From positions 5,329,698 through 5,393,697 of the forward strand of contig OZ037765.1 in NCBI GenBank assembly GCA_964035545.1: a DNA stretch of 64,000 nt. The letters are read 5' to 3'. Made by a program: the position numbers and the translations under genes. Each line of letters starts with the position of its first letter. Within the stretch, counting starts at the first letter, position 1. The notes beneath the pieces are model-generated. The model ran no database searches and was not told where the DNA came from. It saw only the letters and a program-made list of their open reading frames with translations. Positions 1 to 12,100 of the stretch are shown here, piece after piece. This DNA comes from Bugula neritina. Lineage: Eukaryota > Bryozoa > Gymnolaemata > Cheilostomatida > Bugulidae.

Positions 1-1124
1 CTAAAGGTCAGACTAGTTTCGGTTTGAGTGCAGGCGCTTGTGCACGTACCTGCTGCAAACTCTTGCACGTCCCATCTTCGTGGGCGATTTTGATACTCTA
101 TCTGAGTTTTATAAATATTTTGAAGCAATTTGCTGTAGTGTGGCTCTAATTTTAATTTCATAATTTTGCTCTTATTCTCACAGTCACAATGGTTGTTGTC
201 CTGCTTGCAGCACATGTAGTTTTAGCTGCTTTGACCTAAGGCTAAAGTCACTAGTTACTAGTTAGTAGTTAGTGTTCGTGCAAGTGTTAGTTAAAGTTAC
301 TGTTAGTGTGTTACTGTTAGACCTAGTGTTACACTTACTGTAGTTGAATATTAGTGTGAATATAAAATTAAATATTAATTTTGAATTTAAAATTAATAGT
401 AATAATTATGCTAGAAATGTAAAACTAAAAGTAAATGTAGTAATGCTAATACTTGTAGTGAGTACTTGTACTAATAGTAATACTTAATACTAGTAGTAAT
501 ACTAATAGTAATACTAATAGTAATATTAATAGTATTACTAATACTAATAGTAATAGTAATATTAATAGTATTACTAATACTAATAGTAATAGTAATATTA
601 ATAGTATTACTAATAGTAATACTAATAGTAATAGTAATAGTATTACTAATTATTACTAATTGAATATTCTTTAGGTTCAACTTTAATGTTGAAGTAGGCA
701 TATCCGTCTACTATAATCTTAAATGAGTTTTTATTAATATTAAATTTTTATGAATATCTGAAATGACTTTTAAACAAAAATCAGTGTAACACTAGCTGTA
801 CTAGTTTTTTGTATTTGCTATTTGCAAACAATATTATATGAGGTAATTTATTTGTAATAAGTTTGCTAGTGATGACCTAAAGCTAAATTAGGATAAATAG
901 TTTTCATCTACCAAATTTTCGATGACAAGATTAATGCATTAACACAGTGAAGACACAACAAAATCAACAAATTTTGATTTTGTATCGGATTGTTGTTTTT
1001 AAAAATATTGAATCAAAACACAGATGGTTCAGGCTATGCATACATATTATACTGCAACCTTGTTATAAGTATACTGCTGTAGTAATAATTTCAAGTTCAT
1101 TTTTAGAAAGTCATGGAATAGACA
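1..1124. other. 5' flank of glycogen synthase, no coding exon seen
   Basis: No convincing coding exon is visible. The region is AT-rich with a degenerate simple-sequence tract at 470-660 and looser GTTAGTGTTAGTTA-like runs at 250-345. It should contain the glycogen synthase promoter and 5' UTR, but I could not locate the transcription start. A possible upstream non-coding exon just after TCTCACAG near 190 is only a guess. Confidence 0.5.
470..660. repeat. Degenerate TAGTAA/ACTAAT simple-sequence tract
   Basis: About 190 bases made almost only of steps such as AGTAATACTAATAGTAATA, including two longer near-identical blocks around 510-600. The step is six bases, with the purine or pyrimidine at one position switching. 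Similar tracts occur near the 5' ends of several other genes in the window. It is open in one frame on the minus strand, but the product would be an I/T/S/N repeat and is not a gene. Confidence 0.85.
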
Positions 1125-4100
1125 ATGGCAGCTGCAGGGTTAAGACATCGTAGTAATAGCTATGGGAGAAACCTCCGTCTACTTAAAGGTGTTAGCGCCA
1201 TTGAAGGTGAAGACGATGAGCTGGCAACAATGATGAGTGAACCTAACTCGGCCTCACCAGCCGAGCAAAATAAGTGGCTGTTTGAAGTTGCCTGGGAAGT
1301 CGCCAACAAAGGTCTGTCTCTAAACTGGCTTACTATATTTGATTTGATATTTTTTGATGTTCTATTAGTAATTACTCTCCTTTTTACCAAGTATTTTGTA
1401 TTTAAAATCTGCTATTAGTTGCTCATGATCATTTTGTGTGATATTCAAAATGAATTTTGTGTAAGTTGAAAGATTGAAGATAAAACCATATTTATTTAGT
1501 ATTTTGTCACTTTTCACACATAAGTTCTGTCACTATATTATCTGTTTGCTCAGTGGGAGGTATATATACTGTGATCAAGACAAAGGCGGCTGAAACCGTC
1601 CTGGAATATGGAGAACAATACTTCCTCCTGGGTCCCTATAGTGAAAAGTTTGCTAAACTAGAGGTAGAGGTCATTGAAACACCATCAAACTCTGCCATAT
1701 CTGATACCATACAGCAAATGAGGTCTCACAACATTAAGGTTGGTAGTTTCTCGCTACTCTAATGCATCATTATGATATTATTTATTAGCTCATTAATTGA
1801 AATGTAGCGCTGTAAAGGAGATTTGAGAAATATTTTGTTATAGAGATCAGTGCACAGATTATTTAACTTGCAGCATTTCAAGAAATTTGCCGAACACGCA
1901 TATAACTCCTTGTGACGTGATATGAATGCATGCTGTGTGCATAATCAAACTATTTTGTTTTTTCACACAGAATATATCCACGTTTTTAAAAGCGTAGATT
2001 TCACAAGTTCAGCTGTTGATGTAATTAAACGTGTTGCGTGACTCCTAAACGTGCTGAATGACAGGTTCAATTCAATCTGTATTGACTGAGTTTTGCTCTG
2101 TTAGTCTATAATATTGAACTCTGTGCAGGTTGTGTATGGTAGATGGCTCATTGAAGGATACCCAAAAGTTATTCTGCTTGATATTGGCTCAGCTGCGCAT
2201 AAGCTGGCCGAGTGGAAGAAGGACCTGTTTGAGAAGTGCCACTTCGGCATACCCAACGAAGATTCCGAGGCCAACGACTGTTTAATATTTGGGTTTCTCA
2301 CCTGCTGGTTCATATCTGAGGTTTGAGTTTGGAGTTTTTTTCAAATAATGTTTTTAAATAATATTTTCATTGAATAATATTTGCAGTGTTATGTATGTTA
2401 ATTGTGCTACTAGTGATAGGTCTGTATGTGTGTGAAGACAACTCCTATCTCTAAGAAAATAGCATAATTTATCTGCCACTTTTTCGTGCATGTTTTTTGG
2501 TTTGCATGCTTATATTCCTTATTTTTTCAATGTAATGAATATAGTAACTGTTTTGTGAGCCACTAATCATCAATAGCTGAAATTTTTTTACAGCAATTGT
2601 TATTCTACAATTGTTAATGTATATTTATGTATATATATGTATGTATAACATATATTGCTGCATTATGTATCTGTTTTGGAAAGACACCTTAGCATATGAT
2701 ATGTCTTTTAAAGTATGTTTTTGAATATATAGAATATGAAATCTGTTACTTTAGTTCAGGCAAAGAGTCAAGACGGTTCCAGTACCCCAGGTGATTGCTC
2801 ACTTCCATGAGTGGATGGCGGGGGTGGGTCTGATTATTCTCCGCACTTCCCATGTTGACGTCGCCACGATATTCACTACGCACGCTACGTTGCTGGGCAG
2901 ATATCTATGTGCTGGCGATGTGGACTTCTATAACTACCTCGATAAGGTATAAATGAGCCACTGTTAATTGTAAACTGCCTCCATGTGTTCCACTATTGAG
3001 TGTCATTAGAACATGTTATTTGCAGTCACTTTCAAAAATATTAGGTGCATAGAAGTTGGGATAAGCTTAAAATCTGTCATTGCTATCTTATGCCAAACTT
3101 TTTTATAAAAAGTTCTCTTTTATACCCTGGAAACACAGTGTTGGAGAAGCTTGCATGAGTGTGTTGTCTGTGATAGTTTATGCATGTATCTGACAACTTT
3201 GAACCAGCATTCATTTCTACATAAATTACCATATCTGCTATAGAATTTATCTCGTCAGTGAAGGGTTCTTTGAATAATTTGTACATTAAATATCTCTATA
3301 GAGTCACAGTTTTATTTACACCGATTTGCAATATTGTTGTGTCTATAAAATGCATTTCATGCATACTGCTTAGTGTTAGAAGTTTTCCTCTCTCAGCATG
3401 TTTTTGGATAGTAACACCCACAGCACATACCTATACTATACTATACTGTATAATCTCATTGACTTCTTATGTTGTACTGCTATTCAAACTGTTATTTACA
3501 TTGTCTCACATTGATGAGTGTATGCTACACTATACTTTACTTAGTGTACGTACACTCGGACTTACTAAACGTACACTAATATTTACCATGCATATAATCA
3601 TACTTACTAAACATTCACTCATACTTACTATGAATACACCTTGAACTTATATATACACTATCAATATGTACCTGAAGTTTGAGCTGGACAAGGAGGCTGG
3701 GGAGAGAGGGATATATCACAGATATTGTATGGAGAAATCTGCAGCTCACTGCTCTCACGTGTTCACCACCGTATCCCACATCACTGGCATTGAATCGGAG
3801 CATTTGATTGGTCGGAAACCTGGTGAGAATTCTCTAGCACAGGAGTGTGTGCATTATCTGTCATAGTCAATTTATTATAAATAATTTTCTGTTTACAAAT
3901 TTCAATTTTGAGCCAAAGTTATTATTTTCTAGATAACCGTAATGCTCTTTGCGCAACTTTCTTTTGGAAACACAGAGTGTACAGTATTGTAAAAAGCTGG
4001 GCATATTTTGTTATATATATGAGAGCTCAGTATTTACAATTTGTTTATCTAGATTTTGTGATGCACGTAACTCGTGTACATTGCAGATTGCATCACCCCT

Positions 4101-7100
4101 AATGGACTGAATGTCACAAGGTATAGCGCACTTCACGAGTTCCAGAATCTTCATGCCCAAAGCAAGGAAAAAATCAACGAATTTGTGAAAGGACACTTTC
4201 ATGGGTAAATGTATTTTAACTCCCGCGTATTTAGGCATGTGTGTCGTGGTATTTCTAGTTGAGTTGTGTGCATATGTAGTAGGCTTTACTGCTAAAGGTT
4301 CATCATGAAGGGCACCACACTAAGTAATTAAGTGATTTTTGCTACTCAGCTATAAAAATTCTCAACCTTCAAATGTAATAGTGATAGATTGTTAAAAATA
4401 CTAAACAAATTTAACTACAATTATTGCCAAAGTGATGAAAGTTAATAATTGCCGTCTTGCAATGTTTTATTCCTAGCAAAGTTTCAAAAAGTTGTCTGTC
4501 CAATGTTAATGCTTTGATAGTATGTTATTGATAATTCTGCTTATGGTTCTTGCAGACATTTTGACTTTGATTTGGATAAGACGCTGTATTTCTTCTCAGC
4601 TGGTCGCTACGAGTTTAAGAACAAAGGAGTGGACATGCTGATAGAGTCCCTTGCCAGACTCAACTACTGTATGCAGGTATACTGTCCTCTACTTCACAAT
4701 AAATATCGTGAATTAATACAATACAATTGCATGTTAGTATGGTATAAAATGATGATAGATAGCTGGAGTTTGAGCCTATGATTAATATAACTAGTCAGTT
4801 CTGTCTATTGAATGAGTTTAAATTTAGTCATAAAGTTTGATTTCTTCATTTTTTACAACCTACAACCAAGCTACAAGGGAATCTACCAAACTGAACTTTT
4901 AAGATTGGACAGCTTTTCTACATAGCCTGTATTTTTCGATTATTTATAGTGGATGCAAGTTATAAAAATTCAAAATTATTTGAAAAATTGAAGTTAGCTC
5001 AAAATGGTCGGAGATAAAGTTTGCTCTACTACCATTATTATATAATCACCATACTTTGCTTGGTCACTGAGTAATCATTTGACAATGGAAGGTTTTCCTT
5101 ACAGATAAAATTCTCTGGTTCCTGCATGAAAAATGCTGCAAATATTTCATTTGTGTACCAGTTTGTAATGTTTTGTAGCAATCAAAGACAGAGACCACTG
5201 TAGTTGTCTTTCTTATCTTCCCCTGCAAGACCAACAACTTCAATGTTGAGTCACTGAAGGGTCAGGCTGTGGCTAAACAGATGAAAGACACTGTTGACTT
5301 GGTTCAGAGAAATGTTGGGAAAATTATTCTGGAGAAGATCCTCAGGTATAGGAATTGGATGTGTCTATGGAACTTGTCAAATTTGTTTATTGAAATGCAA
5401 TGAATTACCTGGCACAAGTTAATTTCGCGAATTAGTGCTGGTGCCATCAGACTTTGTATTATGTATATTATCCATAGGTTTTACAACATGGAAATTGCAT
5501 TATGCAACCTTGTGTAGCAAGAACTTTAACTTATAGTTCTAATATTTTATTATCTTTATTGCATGGCATCTCACAATGTTACAGCTTGTCCAGGAAAGCA
5601 CTGCTTGTATAAAATTGTGACAGTGGTATATATATTAATGTTGATGAATGTTGCAAGCATTATGACTAGGTGTGAACATAATAGTTGACTCACTATAACC
5701 AGGAGAGGCAGCATAGAGTTTTAATTAATGGTGAATCAAACACTGACATCACAAGAGTAAATATAAACATGTTTACTTATTAGCAAACACATAGCATATA
5801 TGGTCTTTCTTTATATGATTAAACAGAGGAGAGGTTCCGACCACTGAAAACTTGCTGAGCCGAGAAGATATCATCAAGCTGAAGGGGTGTGTCTACAACT
5901 CGCAGGTGGGTACTCGATGTTTTAATAGCTTAGCTATTGTCTCAACACATAGTAAATATTGTGTGTTATGCCGTAACACATGTATCTCTCTTTGAATGTT
6001 TGTAGAGATTTGCTTTACCTCCAGTATGTACGCATAATGTAGTGGATGATGGCAGAGATGAAATACTGAATGCCATACGTAAAGTTGGCCTCTTCAACAA
6101 CCGACATGACCGTGTTAAGGTATGTTTGATGTGAATTATTAGTATAATATATATTTAGAACTAAATTTCAACTCTTATTAAAAGTTAGATATTGTGGTAT
6201 TATCAGATGCTTTTTAAGTGGTCGTAAGTATTTTAATTTTTGTGCAATAAATTTGATTCAACTAAACTGCAAGAAAATTTATGCACTGACTATAAATGGG
6301 TCATTTTACTTAATTTAGTACACACTGAAATCTCCAGTTTTTAGCTATTTTTCACAATTTAAATGGTAATGAACATGGCTTTTTGCCCAAAACTAGTAAA
6401 GCACTAATAAATACACCGAAATAATTAAGGTTCTTCTTAATTTTGCTTGATTTCCCATGATTTTTCTTATTTATTTAGCTTATTAGGAGTGCTGACTGTT
6501 ACGTAACCAAAAGTAGCTGAATAATTAGGAAAAACATAGGAAATAAAGCAAAATTAAAAAGAACTGTGTTTATTTAAGTTTATTTATTGGTGTTTTACTA
6601 GTTTTGATCAAAAACCTATGTTCATTAGCAGTTAAATGGTGAAAAATAGCTAAAAACTGAAGATATCCAGTGTGTACTAAATTAAGTGAAATGGCCCAAA
6701 TGTGATTATACTGATGTTAACAGATGGTGTTTCACCCGGAATTTCTCTCCTCAACCAACCCGCTACTGGGTATGGACTATGTAGAGTTTGTGAGAGGTTG
6801 TCATTTAGGAGTTTTCACCTCTTACTATGAGCCCTGGGGATATACACCCGGTAAGTAACACTCCCCCCAAGTATTGTGTCTCGAATAACTTCAAGTCTTT
6901 TGGTGCAGCTAAATGTATTGTGTGTGACAATATGTACTAGGCATGATATTGTTACAGTGCATGTACCATGTTTGATGTAATATGCTTTTACACTTCTATC
7001 TTAAATTATGGGGAATGGACATACTGATAAACTGTTATAAGTCTGAGCTGGATATATGAGCTGGTAAAGTTAACAATAGAATGAAATGAGTTGTCTGATC

Positions 7101-8727
7101 TCGTAATGTGTTATGGTAGAAGGAAGTTGATTCGCTGTAACTCTGTGGTTTTCTGTATTTCCTTAATTCATAAACTTGTCTACAAGTGCATACAACTATG
7201 AACTTTTTGCCATTAGATAATAAACTGAACTATGTAAGTTACAGGGTGACCCTCCTCCCCCTCCCTAAGTCTCTAACCCACATTTTTAGTGTCAATAAAA
7301 ATTAAATTCTCATCTTACTCAACAAGGTTATTTACAGCCAACAGTGTGTTGTATATTGGTGCTGATGTGTTGGCTTGCTACTAGATGGTACTATGGTATG
7401 TTTGCATGCATTATGTGTAATTTTCATTAAGCTAAAACATAATGTGATACATGTAATATATTATTACATATTTTATTGTATTATATTCAACAGCTGAATG
7501 TACCGTGATGGGTATACCAAGTATTTCTACTAACTTATCCGGCTTTGGCAGCTTCATGAATGAGCATGTTACTGATCCAGTATCTTATGGCATATTCATT
7601 GTGGACCGGCGAACAAAATCTCCCGAGGATTCTGTCAATCAACTTGCTCAGGTATTTTTCTAACAATGTAATGGGAGTTGTGTGCCTCTGGAGACAGTTA
7701 GAATCTGTTTGAACAGAGGCTCACATGCTATTCCTAGTATGCGTGTGGTTGTTTGGGGTTCACAAGTTTGGAGTTCAGTCCCCCAACTCCAAACTTAAGA
7801 ATCCTAAACTACTACACGCATTCACCCTCAACTCGGAGCTGCTTGTACAACAATTCTTGGTTACTCAAACTGAAATTCTACTGCAAATTGTCTGAAATTC
7901 ACACTCATCTTGCTATTCTAACAATTCTAAGTTGCATCCTGTGGTTTCAGATGATGCACGAGTTTACAAGACTAACCAGACGCCAGCGAATCATCATGAG
8001 GAACAGAACTGAGCGACTGAGTGATCTACTAGACTGGAGGAATCTTGGAGTTGTATGTACTATTGCATCATGTTCTATAGATGATAACTTCACATCAGCA
8101 GTGCTATAAGTTTATCGTAGGTGTTGCTACTAGGCATTCACTCTGTATATATTACTAGCACATCTATAATATTCCTAAGTTATTAGCTTTCACAAGTTAT
8201 TGAGATACATGCATATATTATACTTACAATAATATAGTAAAGCTCTATAAAACTTTTAGCTTTTCAATATTCTTTGAATAATATCCCTAAGTTTTTAATC
8301 ACTTTGAGCTAATCATACTTAACTACGAGTTTCATTTTTCTAGTAAGACTGATCAATGTTCCATATTCTTCCCACAGTACTATAGAAAGGCAAGGCTGGT
8401 AGCAGTAGAGAAGTGCTTCCCTGACGTGGCTATTGCAGCGAGTGGGATGAACAACCTCTCATTCAACTCATCTAAGTACACGGTAAGTCTCATTCTGATA
8501 GCACACGGATCTGTATTACTGTATCTCTTACCATTCAGCCAGAAAAGTAACTAATGTTCTAGCTCTAAATTTAGGAGGAAAAGAAGTTTTCTCGGCCAGC
8601 TAGTTGTGTCAGTTCACCTATGAGCTCTAGACCAGAGAGTCCTCACAGCATTTATGATGAAGATGTCAATGACTCTGATGCTGAAGTTGAAGAATTGGGT
8701 CTGAAGAAATCAATTACTCAGCCATGA
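1125..8727 (+). CDS. GYS: Glycogen synthase (GT3 family), complete, 15 exons
   Basis: Cytosolic enzyme transferring glucose from UDP-glucose to growing glycogen. Exons: 1125-1311, 1554-1738, 2129-2320, 2755-2946, 3678-3822, 4087-4204, 4556-4676, 5179-5345, 5827-5905, 6006-6119, 6724-6850, 7494-7651, 7951-8052, 8378-8482, 8575-8727. All phases join, giving 714 residues, close to the ~700-740 of animal enzymes. Visible landmarks: EVANKVGGIYT near residue 57, the catalytic E-x7-E (EPWGYTPAE, Glu536/Glu544), and the arginine cluster [13 protein letters not shown] (605-617) that senses glucose-6-phosphate. Regulatory serines look retained at both ends: RHRSNS at 7-12, and [10 protein letters not shown] at 670-679 followed by a SP- and acid-rich tail like the GSK3/CK2 ladder. 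The start is the first ATG in frame with the conserved N-terminus. Intron 10 carries a fold-back MITE. Muscle versus liver paralogue cannot be assigned. Confidence 0.97.
6297..6698. mobile_element. Fold-back MITE, copy 1 (glycogen synthase intron 10)
   Basis: Begins TGGGTCATTTTACTTAATTT and ends with a diverged inverse, ...AAATGGCCCA. The two halves (about 200 bases each) are inverted copies: for example GTACACACTGAAATCTCCAG on the left mirrors the right end before TGTGTACTAAATTAAG. There is no coding capacity. It is the same family as 9218-9638 and 12246-12617. The arms have diverged, so this copy is older than the one at 9218. Confidence 0.88.
7764..7796. repeat. Small perfect hairpin in glycogen synthase intron 12
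   Basis: AAGTTTGGAGTT at 7764-7775 is perfectly inverted at 7785-7796 with a 9-base C-rich loop. It lies in the intron upstream of the exon at 7951. No function is known; it may be a relic of a mobile element. Confidence 0.7.
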
Positions 8728-9003
8728 CCTCTACACAGCTACTTATTTGCGTTTTATCATTTTATTCAGTATTGTTGTTTACCTCAGATTTAATATAGAA
8801 TCTTAGAATTGTAGTATTCAGGTTAAAATATATCATCGCTTTACAGGTATAGACTTAGTGTGCATTTTTAAAGCTGTTTAGTAATGTTGCTACATTATTT
8901 TGCATTATATTACTCCTAGTTGAAATGTGTTGCCCTATTATTGCAAGATCTGATAATTTTGTATACTTATATACATTTATAAAAGTTTATATTTTGCCAA
9001 ATG

Positions 9004-9009
9004 TTTATT
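9004..9009 (-). terminator. Candidate polyadenylation signal of NOC3L
   Basis: TTTATT on the plus strand reads AATAAA on the minus strand, about 100 bases past the NOC3L stop. It lies upstream of the glycogen synthase signal at 9027, so the two convergent messages probably overlap. Confidence 0.5.
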
Positions 9010-9026
9010 TATATCATTCCGATTTT

Positions 9027-9032
9027 AATAAA
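9027..9032 (+). terminator. Candidate polyadenylation signal of glycogen synthase
   Basis: AATAAA about 300 bases past the glycogen synthase stop, the first clear hexamer placed to end the message before the NOC3L coding end at 9108. A second AATAAA lies near 9092. Confidence 0.5.
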
Positions 9033-9107
9033 AAAACATTATCGATTATGTGGTTGGTGCTTGAAAATACGCTAATAAATTTGAAGTGGTGAATAAAACA
9101 ATTTTGC

Positions 9108-12100
9108 TTATTTGATGGTGGAATAGCTTTGCTTTAGTTTAACTGCTTCTGTGTTTACAGCCTGAAAAACAAAGATAACTTTGAGACTATTTGGTATTGC
9201 CTGGACACAAACAAATATGGGTAATTTTACTTAATTTAGTACACACTGGAAATCTCCAGTTTTTGGCTATTTGTCACAATTTAACTGCTAATGAGCATGA
9301 GTTTTTGCTCAAAACTAGTAAAATATCAATAAATACACTTAAATAATCAAGGTTCTTTTTAATGTTGCTTGATTTTCAATGCGTTTTCCCAATGATACGC
9401 TATTTTTTAGTTGCGGACGTTACGAAAAAACCGTAACGTCCGCAACTAAAAAATAGTGTATCATTGGGAAAATGCATTGAAAATCAAGCAACATTAAAAA
9501 GAACCTTGATTATTTAAGTGTATTTATTGATATTTTACTAGTTTTAAGCAAAAAACAATTCTAATTAGCAGTTGAATTGTAAAAAATAGCTAAAAACTGG
9601 AGATTTCCAGTGTGTACTAAAGTAAGTAAAATAACCCATATACTAGTGAGCTTACATGTTTAATATAGAGCTTTCATTTTTGTAATACAAAGCAAAAAAA
9701 TACAGATTTAGAATTACAAAAAGAATTAAAGTTAGCTTGCTATAAGGCAAAAAAATTCTAATTTAGATATTTATTTTTCAACCCCATCTGTTTTAACAGT
9801 TGGAGAAGCTAAAACCACCAACTGTGTAGTAAAACTCTGGAACAGCTGACCTAATACTGATAACAGTATATTAATTGTGTCAAACCACTCTGATTTGTGT
9901 AAAGAATAAATTTATTTATTTAAATTGGTTTATATTGACTTACTTTTCTCTTTTGTTTTTGCCCAGCAGTGTGACTGGTAGCCAAATTCTGTTGTTGGAT
10001 TTCATCTATAAGCTCATCTGGTGACCTACAGGTACACATACCTTTTAAGTTGTAGTAGCAGTAGTAGTAGTAGCAGCAGCGGTGGTAGTAGTAGTAGCGG
10101 TGGTAGTAGTATTAGTAGTAGTTACAGTTATAGTAGCAGTCATAGTAGCAGCAGTAATAGTAGCAATAGTAGTAGTGGTAGCGGTTGTAGCAGTAGTGGT
10201 GGTAGCAGCAGCAGTAGTAGTAAAAACTGCCCGGTAAAATCGCTTCAAAAGTTTTTATATGTAGATTAATTGTTATAAATATGCTGAACTCACTGGACAC
10301 AGAGCATGCATCTAGTTTTAGCAGTTTTCTGATGTTCGGGAGAATTCTTCAGCAGAAGTTTAGCACACTGTCGAACTGCATCCACAGAATGATGCTACAA
10401 AACCCTCCATTATATATACCCACAGCCTTATCATAAGTGAAGTTGATTTCACGCCACTATTTTACAGTCAAAAGAAAACCCTAAGGTTATCTGCAAGTAC
10501 CACACAATATATTTGTATATATATATCAGTAGTCAGCACGAAGCAGAAAACTAAACACTCACAGTTAGAAGGTGCAGTTCGTACAACACAGTAGAGTTGT
10601 GGGCATTGCAGTACTCTGGCTCATCTATGTCAGGTCTGTACATACCACTGCCTATGCTCTCTGTATCTAGGAGTACGTCTGTGTAGGGGAAAGTCTGCAA
10701 GTATTATGCAACAATTCTCACACTCAGATATTCATTCGCAGTTGATGCAGGTTAACTACCAAATCTAAAGCACACCTTACACATATTTAATTTGGAAAAA
10801 ACCTGTACTCTAGGCTGAAAATGCAGCAAAAGAAGTTATGTTCTCGCGAGAATTTCCTGCTGCGCTCCAAACCACAATTTAAAAAACTTTGACTTTTAAA
10901 ATTTATTCACTACTGCACCCGATTGAATTTGGAACAATAGATAGTAAATAGACACATAGATTTGACTAGTAACTAATATATTTAAAATGATCTTTATTAA
11001 ACGATTTTATCATTTCAAAAGTGAATACAGTTTAATTTGCTAACTTTAATACTAAATTTGATATTTTTAATTTGTAATTAATACTATAAGGTCAGGTAGA
11101 TGTACTTACACTAAACAGATTACGCACAACTGTAAGTACCACCAAAGCAGGTTCCCCTTCCAGATGTATGGATACACTAACCAGCCTTTTAGTATACGCT
11201 AGAACTCTCGCGTTCGTAACCTGGAGTCAGTTAGATAACAAATCATGATTGGCTAACATAATATCTACTTTTAGGTGATCATCTGCAATGATATCTAAAG
11301 AAAGTGGCTAACACAATGGAACAGGATCTAGTAAATCACTCTAGAGGTAATGATGAGCCTTACAAACACTTACAGCAGAATGATAGCATACATACATTGA
11401 AACTGAGGGCACTTTGAGGAAAAATTGTTTAGCTATTTGAGGGAAAAAATTATCAAGCACAACAACACTATATGATATTTAGAAATTCCAATTTCATTTA
11501 CTATTAATGCTTTTTCTTAGTTTGCAATAGAAACAGATGGCACTAACGATTGAAATTTATAAATTTCAAGGCTGTGCAAATTTAATTTAAATTACCAGTT
11601 CCAAATAATGCCATACATTCTATAAAATAAGAATCCATTACATGACAAACACATCTGAAATGATTCTACGAAAAGTTGAAACTTTTCAACGCACAATAGC
11701 GGAAAATTCAACTGGTAAAATGGCTGCGGAAACCACTGCATGCATACTATTTATTGTATATTCAACTATTGCACACTTTGAATAGCAAACTTTGAACTAA
11801 ACTGTATAATAAATTACCTAAACTTACCTTTTTCTTCCTATCAATAAACATAAGTTTGAATATCTCTGGTATATTCTCAATACAAGCTGATCCCTCTGCT
11901 GTAAATATACATAACTCAGGTCAGATGATTGCAGGTTAGAAATAAATACATGTTTGGTTGATTTTTAAATCTCAATTATAATCCTCCACAGTGATGATGA
12001 ATCACAAAGTAGACGTGCAGACGTGTACCTGTAGCCAGCTGGGGCAGCACTTTGTAGAGTTGAGTGTAAAACCTCTGTGGGTCAATGTTCAGGGCCTCTC

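Noticed and set aside
3258-3644. 128-residue plus-strand open frame
   Set aside because: Lies in glycogen synthase intron 4; hydrophobic, AT-driven and not splice-compatible with the enzyme.
10021-10269. Ser/Gly-rich open frame
   Set aside because: Translation of the TAG/CAG array antisense to NOC3L; no splice or family support.
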